This document shows, in pieces, positions 38,100 to 46,745 of a DNA stretch of 64,000 nucleotides; positions within the stretch are counted from its first letter, which is position 1, and every line of letters starts with the position of its first letter. This stretch comes from Aquincola agrisoli (GTDB lineage: Bacteria > Pseudomonadota > Gammaproteobacteria > Burkholderiales > Burkholderiaceae_C): positions 1 through 64,000 of the forward strand of contig NZ_JAZIBG010000054.1 in assembly GCF_036621135.1 (NCBI RefSeq), written 5' to 3'. A model generated the notes under the pieces. That model was not told the origin of the DNA. It worked only from the letters and a program-made list of their open reading frames with translations, and did not search any database. The position numbers and the translations under genes are program-made.

Positions 38100-38999
38100 T
38101 CAGAAAGGCGCGGTGCCTTCGATCGTTGTGCGGTTCAGGCGGCGGCGCAGGTGGTCGGGGCAGCCGGCGGCCAGGTGGGTGACGGAACGGTTGTCCCAGA
38201 ACACCATGTCGTGCGGCTCCCAGACGTGGCGGTACACCAGCTCGGGCAGCGTGGTCAGGTGGAACAGCTCGTCGAGCAGCGCGCGGCTTTCGTCCTCGGG
38301 CACGTCGACGATGCGGGTCGTGAAATGCTCGCTGACGAAGAGCGCCTTGCGGCCGTTTTCCGGGTGCGTGCGCACCACCGGGTGCACCACCGGCTTCACC
38401 TCGGCGACCTGCTCGGGCGTGAGGTTGGGGCGCCACGGGTTGCGGGCCTGCAGCTCGGCGTACTTGGCCAGGTAGTGGTGCTCGGCCTTCAGGCCGGCCA
38501 CGGTCTTCTTCAGCTCGGCGGGCAGGCGGTCCCAGGCGAGGTGCTGGTTCGCGAACAGCGTGTCGCCGCCTTCGCCGGGCAGCTCCTGTGCGTGCAGCAT
38601 CGAGCCGAGGCTGGGCAGCGCCTTGTAAGAGAGATCGGAGTGCCAGAAGTGGCCGGCATCGCCCAGGCCGATCGGCTGGCCGTTCTCCTTGATGTTCGAG
38701 ACGACCAGGATCTCCGGGTGGCCGGGCAGCTGGAACTGCCGCAGCACATGGATCTGCAGCGGCCCGAAGCGGCGGCTGAACGCCACCTGCTCGCCGGGCG
38801 TGATGCGCAGGTCGCGGAACACCAGCACGTGGTGATCGAGGTGCGCCCGGTGGATGCGCGCGAAGTCGTCGTCCGCCAGCGGCCGCGACAGATCGAGGCC
38901 GAACACTTCCGCGCCCAGCGGGCCGGCCAGCGGGCGGATCTCGACGCGGCCGGCCGGCGCGGCGGGGCGGAGGGGCAGGGAGGCGAGCGAGGCTGACAT
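38100..38999 (-). CDS. TauD/TfdA-family 2-oxoglutarate-dependent dioxygenase
   Basis: A 299-residue Fe(II)/2-oxoglutarate dioxygenase. The iron ligands are in FWHSDLSYK (H-x-D) and NRSVTHLAAG (distal His), with the 2OG-binding arginine in LRRRLNRTTIEG. TauD-type enzymes release sulfite from taurine or other alkylsulfonates; here the ABC importer directly downstream supports a sulfonate role, but TfdA-like aryloxyalkanoate or alkylsulfatase activity cannot be ruled out by sequence alone. ATG 38999 is chosen over the longer frame at 39071 because conserved sequence begins just after it. Confidence 0.88.
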   Translation of the reverse strand: MSASLASLPLRPAAPAGRVEIRPLAGPLGAEVFGLDLSRPLADDDFARIHRAHLDHHVLVFRDLRITPGEQVAFSRRFGPLQIHVLRQFQLPGHPEILVVSNIKENGQPIGLGDAGHFWHSDLSYKALPSLGSMLHAQELPGEGGDTLFANQHLAWDRLPAELKKTVAGLKAEHHYLAKYAELQARNPWRPNLTPEQVAEVKPVVHPVVRTHPENGRKALFVSEHFTTRIVDVPEDESRALLDELFHLTTLPELVYRHVWEPHDMVFWDNRSVTHLAAGCPDHLRRRLNRTTIEGTAPF

Positions 39000-39033
39000 G
39001 CATCGCACTCTAGGTGTTGCCAATCCAGCAGCG

Positions 39034-39055
39034 AACGAAGCATTGCGCATGCGCA
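39034..39055. promoter_or_regulatory. AACGAA-GCA-TT site and overlapping palindrome, tauD/metY region
   Basis: In the 203-base divergent gap 39000-39202, AACGAAGCATT (39034-39044) repeats one arm and the centre of the palindrome found upstream of the second sbp. It runs into TGCGCATGCGCA (39044-39055), a perfect 12-base palindrome. Both are good candidates for regulator binding controlling tauD and perhaps metY. The rest of the gap shows only the metY ribosome-binding site. Confidence 0.45.
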
Positions 39056-39202
39056 TCTGCGGCCGCTGCATATCGATCGCTGCCTCTCCATCGCCCTGCG
39101 AGCAAGGGCATGCGCGGCCGGCGCTTTGCCAGACGGACGCTCCGCGCTACCCTGCCGGCCCCGCCACCGGCCTTTGAAGCCTTTGTCCAGGAGGAGCGAG
39201 AC

Positions 39203-40504
<1,302 letters not shown>

Positions 40505-40546
40505 CGCGGCAGTGGACTGCGGCCGGCTCACTTGCCAGGCCGGGCT

Positions 40547-40735
40547 TCACTTCTTCCAGCCGTACCAGAGGCACACCGCCGTGGGCAGGCCGAGCCCCAG
40601 CCAGGACACGGCGTCCCAGGCGCCGTCGCCCAGCAGCGCAGAGACGAGGCCCACGGCGCTGAGCACGCCGATGGTGACCGGCGCCCGCCAGACGGCGGGC
40701 TGCGCGGGCGGCGGCGGGGTGTGGCTGCGGCTCAT
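40547..40735 (-). CDS. Small membrane protein of the iron-uptake operon
   Basis: A 62-residue hydrophobic protein, MSRSHTPPPPAQPAVW then two likely transmembrane helices (about residues 20-36 and 40-58) and a KK end. I do not recognise a named family. Its ATG overlaps the stop of the PepSY gene (ATGA), so it is translationally coupled to it and probably works with the PepSY protein in the membrane. It converges on metY with a 42-base gap. Confidence 0.75.
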   Translation of the reverse strand: MSRSHTPPPPAQPAVWRAPVTIGVLSAVGLVSALLGDGAWDAVSWLGLGLPTAVCLWYGWKK

Positions 40736-41874
40736 GGCAGCTCCCCCACCGGCCCCGTCCCGACGACGCTGGCCGCCGCCGCCTTGCGCCGGCGCGCCAC
40801 CCACAGGTAGAGCCCGCTGCCCAACACGACGATGGTGAGGACGTCGAGCACGGCCCACAGGATCTGCATCGGCCGGCCGCCGTAGTCGCCGAAGTGCAGC
40901 GGCTGCGAGACCAGCAGCGCCTTCAGGTACCACGGCAGCGTCGCGGTGTTGGTCACCTGCGAGGTGGTCGCATCGACCAGCACGGGCTTCAGCAGCTTGG
41001 CCGAGACGTGGTCGCCGCCGCGCAGGAACACCGTGTAGTGGTGCGGGCTCGAGAAGGAGGTGCCGGGGAAGGCGACGAACGCGACCTTCATCGACGGGTC
41101 CAGCGCCTTCGCGGCGGCCACCGCGTCCTGCAGCGACCCCAGTTCGGTCAGCGGAGGCTTGTCCTTGTACGGCGCCAGCATCTGGTTCACCTCGGTGAAC
41201 TGCCAGTACTTGACCAGCAGGTCCGACCAGGCGTTGATGACGCCGGTGGCGCCCACCACGGTGAACCACACCAGCGTGACGATGCCCAGCAGGTTGTGCA
41301 GGTCGAGCCACTTCACGCGCGGGCTGCGGTCCCGGCGCACGTCGCCGAAACGCAGCTTGCGCATGAAGGGCGCGTACAGCACGGTGCCGGAGACGATCGC
41401 CACCAGCAGCAGCACGCCCATGAACCCCAGGAAGAGCATGCCCGGCAGGCCGGCGAAGAGGTCGACGTGCAGCGAGAACATGACGTACATGAAACCGCTG
41501 TCGAGCGGGGGCTCGCCCAGCGCCTGGCCGGTGCGCGCATCGACCGCGACCTGCTTCAGCCCCTCGTTGGAGTCCGGCTTCTCGCACAGGGTGACGTACC
41601 ACACGCGGTCGTCATCCTCCTCCTGCGAGACGAACATGCCCTGCTTGCCCGGGTAGCGGGACGTCGCCAGCGCCATCACGTCGTCGAGGCCGGCGCGCGG
41701 CGAGGCAGCGGGCATATCCGGCGCTTCGATCTCGGTGCCCAGCAGGTGCCCGATCTCGTGGTGGAAGATCAGCGGCAGGCCCGTCAGGCACAGCAGCAGC
41801 ATGAAGGCCGTGCAGATCAGGCTGGTCCAGGTGTGGACCGCCGACCAGGCACGAACGGCGCGGGTGCTGAGCAT
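40732..41874 (-). CDS. PepSY-associated transmembrane protein (PiuB-like)
   Basis: A 380-residue inner-membrane protein with four main helices (first near residues 10-40, last near 340-365) and PepSY-like periplasmic segments. Motifs include SLHVDLFAGLPGMLFLGFMG and KWLDLHNLLGIVTLVWFTVVG with conserved histidines. Relatives next to siderophore receptors are thought to act as ferric-siderophore reductases. It starts 2 bases after the TonB receptor gene ends, in a three-gene operon. Confidence 0.88.
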   Translation of the reverse strand: MLSTRAVRAWSAVHTWTSLICTAFMLLLCLTGLPLIFHHEIGHLLGTEIEAPDMPAASPRAGLDDVMALATSRYPGKQGMFVSQEEDDDRVWYVTLCEKPDSNEGLKQVAVDARTGQALGEPPLDSGFMYVMFSLHVDLFAGLPGMLFLGFMGVLLLVAIVSGTVLYAPFMRKLRFGDVRRDRSPRVKWLDLHNLLGIVTLVWFTVVGATGVINAWSDLLVKYWQFTEVNQMLAPYKDKPPLTELGSLQDAVAAAKALDPSMKVAFVAFPGTSFSSPHHYTVFLRGGDHVSAKLLKPVLVDATTSQVTNTATLPWYLKALLVSQPLHFGDYGGRPMQILWAVLDVLTIVVLGSGLYLWVARRRKAAAASVVGTGPVGELP

Positions 41875-41876
41875 CG

Positions 41877-44042
41877 TCAGAAGTCGACGCTGGCGGAGAC
41901 GACGACCGTGCGCGGGTTGCCCAGCACCAGGTAGTTGGCGCCCGGATAGCCGCCGACCGACTGCCAGTAGTCGCGGTTGGTCAGGTTGTTGACGTGGGCG
42001 CGCAGTGTGACGAAGCGCTCGGCGACCGCCAGGCCGTAGCGCGCGCCGACGTCCAGCGTGGTCCACGACCCCACCCTCAGCGTGTTGGCGGCGTTGGCGT
42101 ACTGCTGGCCGGTGTGGTTGACGCGGCCCGTCAGCGCCAGCCCGGGAAGGCCCGGCACGTCCCACTCGACGCCGGTGTTGAACTGCCACCGGGGTGCGCC
42201 GACAGCGTCCTTGTCCTGCACGTCCGTGTCGAGGTACGTCAGGCCGCCGAGCACACGCAGCCCCCGGGCCGCTTCGCCGAAGAACGTGCCTTCGACGCCC
42301 CGGTTGCGCTGCTTGTAGGCGGACCCGACGTAGCGGTCGCCGACGATCCCCGCGATCGGCTTGCGGGCCTGGAACAGCGCGATGTTGCCGCCGAACCGGC
42401 CGTGGTCGAACTTGGCGCCGAGCTCACCCTGCTTGGTGACATAGGGCGCGAACACCTCGCCCTGGTTGGCGATGTCCTGCCCGGAGGCCGTGTCGCCCTT
42501 GACCAGGCCTTCGGCATAGGTGGCGTAGAGCGACAGCTGCTTCGACGCCTTGAACAGCAGGCCCGCCATCGGCGTGGTGCGGCTCTTGTCGTACTGTGCG
42601 GTCTGCAGGCCCGTGTTGTAGTCGTAGCCGTAGCTCTCGATGGTCTGGTGGCGCACGCCCAGGGTCAGACGCAGCCTGTCGTCGGCGAGCACCAGGGTGT
42701 CGGCCAGCGCGATGCTGCGCGTGCGCGTGCGGCCGACCACCCGGGGGGCGTGCAGGTCGCCACCGAAGAAACCCAGCGCCGGCGCAGGGCCCGGCACGGT
42801 GTCGTACAGGTCGTTGGCGCTGTCGGTCGTCGACATCGCGTAGTTGTTGTGCTCCTTCGAATAGAACAGGTTGGCGGAGGCCACCAGCTCATGGCGGACG
42901 CTGCCGGTGGTCAGCGAGGTGCGCACGCCGGCTTCGCCGGTGGCGACGTCGTCTTCGCGCTGGTTGGCGAAACGGGACACCAGGGTGCTGCCGGCCCGGT
43001 CCGCCACGTACACGCCGGCGAGATCGTTCCTTTCCTTGCCGTTGCGCATCCCGGCGGCAACCCAGGCCGTGGTTTGGTTGGCCAGGTCGAACTCGGCGCG
43101 CACGGTGCCGAACGTGTCCCGCTCGTCCGAGCGGGTCCAGCCCTGGCCGTGGTTGGCGTCGGCATCGGGGGTGCGCGGCACGAAGGCGGCCGCCGGGAAG
43201 CCGAACTTGTCGATGTCCACGCTGGGGCGGGCATCGCGCAGCTTGTGTTCCTGGTAGCCGATGTCGGCGGAGACGCGCACACGGCGGCTGCGCCAGTCGG
43301 CGCCGATGGCAAACAGGCTCAGCTCGCGCGATTCCCGGTCGATGGCGGTGTCGCCGTCGCGGCGCACCGCGGTCAGGCGCACACCGGTGCTCTTGTCCGG
43401 TCCGAAGCGGCGCGCGATGTCGGCGGCCAGATAGCCCTGCGGGCCGCTCTCCACGCCCAGCGTCACTTGCGTGACGGCTTCGTTCGGCGCCCGCTTGGGC
43501 ATCACGTTGATCGAGCCGCCCAGGCCGCTGCCGCCGGGCGCGGCGCTGTTGACGAAGGCACTCACACCGCGCAGCACCTCGACGCGCTCGACCAGTTCCG
43601 CGGCCAGGTACTGTCGCGGCAGCAACCCGTAAAGGCCGTTGTAGGACATGTCGTCCGAATACACCGGGAAGCCGCGGATCACGTAGACCTGCTGGTAGTT
43701 GCCGAAGCCGCGGGCCAGGCGAACGGTGGGGTCGTTCTTCAGCACGTCGCCGATGCTCATGGCCTGCTGGTTCTGGATCAGCTCCTGCGTGTAGCTGGTC
43801 TGGCTGAACGGCGTGTCCATCATGTCCTGGTTGCCCAGGATGCCGACCCGCCCCCCGCGGGCCACTTGGCGGCCCGCGTAGGGTGCCTTCAGCCCCTCGG
43901 CCGAGGCGTCGGCGCTGGCGTGGATGACCACCTGCTGGACCGGCGCCTGAGAGGCGGGCGCCGGCTGCGCCAGGGCGGCGGGCGAGGCGGCGAGGGCGCC
44001 GAGCAGCAGCGCGGACAGCGGACGGGGGATGGACGAATGCAC
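41877..44042 (-). CDS. TonB-dependent siderophore receptor
   Basis: A 721-residue outer-membrane receptor for a ferric siderophore, FhuE/FpvA-like. After the signal peptide (LSALLLGALAASPAALA) come the plug domain (IGDVLKNDPTVRLARGFGNYQQVYVIRGFPV, ELVERVEVLRG, GGSGLGGSINVMPKR) and the beta barrel ending in VVVSASVDF with terminal Phe. No N-terminal signalling extension is present. I chose GTG 44042: GGAG sits 5 bases upstream and the protein then begins with a normal signal peptide. An ATG at 44078 adds 12 residues and abuts the Fur box, so it is less likely. Confidence 0.92.
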   Translation of the reverse strand: MHSSIPRPLSALLLGALAASPAALAQPAPASQAPVQQVVIHASADASAEGLKAPYAGRQVARGGRVGILGNQDMMDTPFSQTSYTQELIQNQQAMSIGDVLKNDPTVRLARGFGNYQQVYVIRGFPVYSDDMSYNGLYGLLPRQYLAAELVERVEVLRGVSAFVNSAAPGGSGLGGSINVMPKRAPNEAVTQVTLGVESGPQGYLAADIARRFGPDKSTGVRLTAVRRDGDTAIDRESRELSLFAIGADWRSRRVRVSADIGYQEHKLRDARPSVDIDKFGFPAAAFVPRTPDADANHGQGWTRSDERDTFGTVRAEFDLANQTTAWVAAGMRNGKERNDLAGVYVADRAGSTLVSRFANQREDDVATGEAGVRTSLTTGSVRHELVASANLFYSKEHNNYAMSTTDSANDLYDTVPGPAPALGFFGGDLHAPRVVGRTRTRSIALADTLVLADDRLRLTLGVRHQTIESYGYDYNTGLQTAQYDKSRTTPMAGLLFKASKQLSLYATYAEGLVKGDTASGQDIANQGEVFAPYVTKQGELGAKFDHGRFGGNIALFQARKPIAGIVGDRYVGSAYKQRNRGVEGTFFGEAARGLRVLGGLTYLDTDVQDKDAVGAPRWQFNTGVEWDVPGLPGLALTGRVNHTGQQYANAANTLRVGSWTTLDVGARYGLAVAERFVTLRAHVNNLTNRDYWQSVGGYPGANYLVLGNPRTVVVSASVDF

Positions 44043-44079
44043 GGCAGCTCCGGAATCAGATGACCATCGGAATGGCATC

Positions 44080-44098
44080 AAGAATGATTCGCATTATG
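44080..44098 (-). promoter_or_regulatory. Fur box upstream of the TonB receptor operon
   Basis: On the minus strand CATAATGCGAATCATTCTT matches the 19-base consensus GATAATGATAATCATTATC at 14 positions by hand count. It ends 38 bases before the GTG start, suitable for Fur-iron repression of the receptor-PepSY-small protein operon. Confidence 0.8.
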
Positions 44099-44140
44099 TT
44101 AACGGAGGTTGCCACCAAATCGTGGCGCCGCGTACAGCGC

Positions 44141-44851
44141 TCAATCTGCCGACGGCCCCGGGGTCTCGTCGGCGCACAGCCAGCTTTGGGCGTGCAGGTC
44201 GGCGACGTCGGCATTGGCACGGGCCAGGGCCATCCAGGTGGCGAACGCAACCGTCATCGGCCGGTGGGGCGCGACCCGCGCGACGTCCAGGCGGCCTGCA
44301 TCCGCGATCAGCACACCGAACGCCTCGGGGATGTCTTCCGGGCCGCCGATGCCTGCCTTGAGCACATACCAGCACTGGCACGCCGTCGCGAGGTAGGCCG
44401 CCCCCTTGGCGGGCTGGCGCAGATCGGACAGGAGATCCGCGCGGCGGACCTTGATCTCGTGCACGACCGGCTCCGCGTAAGCCTCGACCGTCGTCTGCCG
44501 GATGGAAAACACGTCGGGCTGCGACATCACCCAGGCGCCTGCGACCTGGGCACGCAGGCTCAGCCGCTGCCATGTGAGGCGCCCTGCGCGCTGCATCGCG
44601 GTGGCCACCTGCGCCACCAGCTGCTCGTGCGCATCGCGGGCGCCCCGATGGGCCTGTACCGACGCGGCGATGGCCTGCACCCCGGCGTCGCTGACACGAA
44701 CGGTCTCCCGGCCTTCGGCGTCGCGCATGCGCTCCAGCAAGCCTGCAGCGACCAGCTCGGCCTCCAGCACGTCGTGGCACGGCCAGCCGGCGGACCGCCA
44801 GATGTCACGCAGACGGCGCAGGTGAGGCTTGCCGATGTCGCATGTCGTCAT
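44141..44851 (-). CDS. Uncharacterised protein with winged-helix-like and PD-(D/E)XK-like (MmcB-type) regions
   Basis: A 236-residue soluble protein I cannot name. Residues 5-105 are helical and winged-helix-like (LRRLRDIWRSAGWPCHDVLEAEL ... RVSDAG). The second half has D113 (QPDVFSI), then E132-I-K134 (VVHEIKVRRADLLSD), and CQCWYVLKAG, an arrangement like PD-(D/E)XK nuclease folds of the MmcB DNA-repair type, where D, E and K form the active site. No methylase, helicase or mobile gene is nearby. ATG 44851 is used (a GTG directly before it is possible). Function is inference from the motif only. Confidence 0.6.
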   Translation of the reverse strand: MTTCDIGKPHLRRLRDIWRSAGWPCHDVLEAELVAAGLLERMRDAEGRETVRVSDAGVQAIAASVQAHRGARDAHEQLVAQVATAMQRAGRLTWQRLSLRAQVAGAWVMSQPDVFSIRQTTVEAYAEPVVHEIKVRRADLLSDLRQPAKGAAYLATACQCWYVLKAGIGGPEDIPEAFGVLIADAGRLDVARVAPHRPMTVAFATWMALARANADVADLHAQSWLCADETPGPSAD

Positions 44852-45279
44852 CACACGACCTTACTGCCGCGCCGCTTGCGTGTCAGAGTGCCGCTCCTCC
44901 AAGGGCAGCTTGCGCAGCGCATTGCCTTTTTCAAGCGGGCCGCGGGATCATGCCCGACGTAAGGCGTTGCGCGTCGGTCAGTGGTGTCACTTTTTGCATC
45001 GAGGCGATCGGCGCATCCGAGGAGAGTGAGGGCCCCCTCATTGGGGGTGGATACTGTCATTTCATGCTGCTACAACCGACCTACCCACCTGCAACGCCAG
45101 GTGGGTCGCGCCCGTCACCCACGACGCAGCCCTTTGCGGCGCGCCACCTCTCGCTCTTGAAACGATCTGGAGTTTTGATCCGTTTTCTGGCGAATTGACA
45201 TCACAGCCTTCGCCGCACTTGGTTTGCCGCTTCGTCGGCTTTTTTAATATTGCCGGAAGTATCGGTCCATATTGGGGGT
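44852..45279. other. Long noncoding region before the exopolysaccharide sugar transferase
   Basis: About 430 bases, less GC-rich than the flanks, without a convincing gene (a 118-codon open frame at 44842-45198 overlaps the neighbouring gene antisense and has no recognisable sequence). It contains a perfect hairpin at 45083-45106, a G/C inverted pair near 45029-45048, a -12-like TTTTTGCA at 44991-44998 and TAATAT (45245-45250), a possible -10 for the downstream gene. Promoters and control sites of the sugar transferase gene must lie here. Confidence 0.45.
45083..45106. repeat. Perfect inverted repeat upstream of the sugar transferase
   Basis: ACCCACCTG-caacgc-CAGGTGGGT: 9-bp arms with a 6-base centre, about 175 bases upstream of the sugar-transferase start. 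No T-run follows, so an operator or RNA hairpin is as likely as a terminator. Confidence 0.55.
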
Positions 45280-46665
45280 ATGTTTGTGATTCGCGTATTT
45301 AATCACTATATCCATCGCCGCATCCTGATGCAGGTGTTGTTCGACTTTGGATTGATCGTCACAGCGGTGATGGGCGCAGTGTTCTTCGGGCGGCAACACA
45401 GCCAGTTCCTGCTGTCGGCGACCGCCACGTTGAGTTTCTCCCTGGCGATTTGTATTTTCCTGATCAACATCGCATCGGGGTTTTATCGCCAAGCGCACAA
45501 TCGGTCGTTCACGGAGACCCTGGCGCGGGCGGGGCTGGCCGCGCTGATCGCCCTGCCCCTGGCCTACGGGATCTTCTCGACGCTGCCTGAAAGTGTCGAG
45601 AACAGCAGCGCCCTGTCGCTGTCGGCCGTCATTGCCGTCGCTGCGGTGTTGCTGCACCGTGTGTATGCGGCGCACGCAGGCGTGAAGGCCGGTACCCGCA
45701 CGCGGATCCTCGTGCTCGGTTCCGGGCCTGCAGCGAAGCTGGTGGGTGAAACGCTGCGCGCCTCGGACCCGACTGCGGAGATCGTGGGCTACTTTTCGGC
45801 GCCCAACGAACAGCAAGTGGCGGTCGCGCCGTCCCAGATCGTCGCCGGCCAGTCGCTCGCGCAAACTGCCCTCAAGGCGGGCGTGTCGGAGATCGTCGTC
45901 GCCGTCACCGAGCGCCGCGGTGGCAACATGCCCCTGCGCGACCTGCTGGATTGCAAGATCCAGGGCATCCGCGTGTCCGACATCTCCACCCATTTCGAAA
46001 AAACGCTGGGCAAGCTCCGGCTCGACTACGTCAACGCGGGCTGGCTCATCTTCGGCGACGGATTCGACCAGGGCTTCTTCCGGACTGCCGTCAAACGGCT
46101 CTTCGACATCGTCTCCGCCACGGTGTTGTTGCTGGTCTCCGCGCCCGTGATGCTCGTGACCATGGTCCTGATCAAGCTGGAAAGTCCGGGGCCGGTGTTC
46201 TACCGCCAGCAGCGTGTCGGGTTGAACGGCGTGCCGTTCGATGTGGTCAAGTTCCGCAGCATGCGCAACGATGCCGAGAAGGACGGCAAGCCGCGGTGGG
46301 CCACGGCGGCCGACGACCGCGTGACGAGCGTCGGTCGCGTCATCCGGAAGGTGCGCATCGACGAACTGCCTCAGCTGTTCAATGTGCTCAAAGGCGAAAT
46401 GAGTATTGTCGGGCCTCGGCCGGAGCGCCCTTTCTTCGTCGACAAGCTGACCCAGGAAATTCCATACTACGCGGTGCGTCACAGCATCAAACCCGGTGTT
46501 ACCGGTTGGGCGCAGGTCCGTTACCACTATGGCGCGACGGTGGAAGATTCCCAGGAGAAGCTGCAATACGATCTTTACTACGTCAAGAATCACACCCTTT
46601 TCCTGGATCTGCTCATCCTGTTCGAAACCGTGGCGGTGGTGCTGACGGGTAAAGGCGCACGATAG
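45280..46665 (+). CDS. Undecaprenyl-phosphate sugar phosphotransferase, XrtA/PEP-CTERM exopolysaccharide type
   Basis: A 461-residue polyprenyl glycosylphosphotransferase that starts exopolysaccharide repeat units on undecaprenyl phosphate. About four N-terminal helices (residues 10-125), a Rossmann-like middle region (TRILVLGSGPAAKLVGETL) and the C-terminal catalytic domain after a membrane hairpin (FDIVSATVLLLVSAPVML): RQQRVGLNGVPFDVVKFRSM, RKVRIDELPQLFNVLKGEMS, GPRPERPFFV. Length and the prsK-prsR neighbours indicate the EpsB/TIGR03013 group of PEP-CTERM loci. ATG 45280 lies very close to GGGGG; GTG 45286 is an alternative start with better spacing. Confidence 0.9.
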   Translation: MFVIRVFNHYIHRRILMQVLFDFGLIVTAVMGAVFFGRQHSQFLLSATATLSFSLAICIFLINIASGFYRQAHNRSFTETLARAGLAALIALPLAYGIFSTLPESVENSSALSLSAVIAVAAVLLHRVYAAHAGVKAGTRTRILVLGSGPAAKLVGETLRASDPTAEIVGYFSAPNEQQVAVAPSQIVAGQSLAQTALKAGVSEIVVAVTERRGGNMPLRDLLDCKIQGIRVSDISTHFEKTLGKLRLDYVNAGWLIFGDGFDQGFFRTAVKRLFDIVSATVLLLVSAPVMLVTMVLIKLESPGPVFYRQQRVGLNGVPFDVVKFRSMRNDAEKDGKPRWATAADDRVTSVGRVIRKVRIDELPQLFNVLKGEMSIVGPRPERPFFVDKLTQEIPYYAVRHSIKPGVTGWAQVRYHYGATVEDSQEKLQYDLYYVKNHTLFLDLLILFETVAVVLTGKGAR

Positions 46666-46692
46666 CTGCATGAATTTCGCAGGCAGGACGCT

Positions 46693-46724
46693 GCAGCTGC
46701 CGAACGTTCGGGTTCGGCAGCTGC
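46693..46724 (+). terminator. Strong hairpin between sugar transferase gene and prsK
   Basis: A perfect 13-bp inverted repeat (GCAGCTGCCGAAC, six-base loop, mirror arm) lies 28 bases after the sugar-transferase stop and is followed by TTGTTCTTT. It fits an intrinsic terminator or an attenuator that would lower prsK-prsR expression relative to the transferase. Confidence 0.65.
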
Positions 46725-46745
46725 TTGTTCTTTGGGGGCGCCCCT

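Noticed and set aside
44982..44998. Sigma-54-like promoter TGG-tgtcacttt-TTGCA upstream of the sugar transferase
   Set aside because: The spacing between GG and GC is 11 bases rather than the canonical 10, and it lies almost 300 bases from the start codon; attractive because PrsR and RpoN are encoded here but not supported.
44842..45198. Possible 118-codon gene in the gap before the sugar transferase
   Set aside because: No ribosome-binding site, no recognisable sequence, partly antisense to the neighbouring gene.
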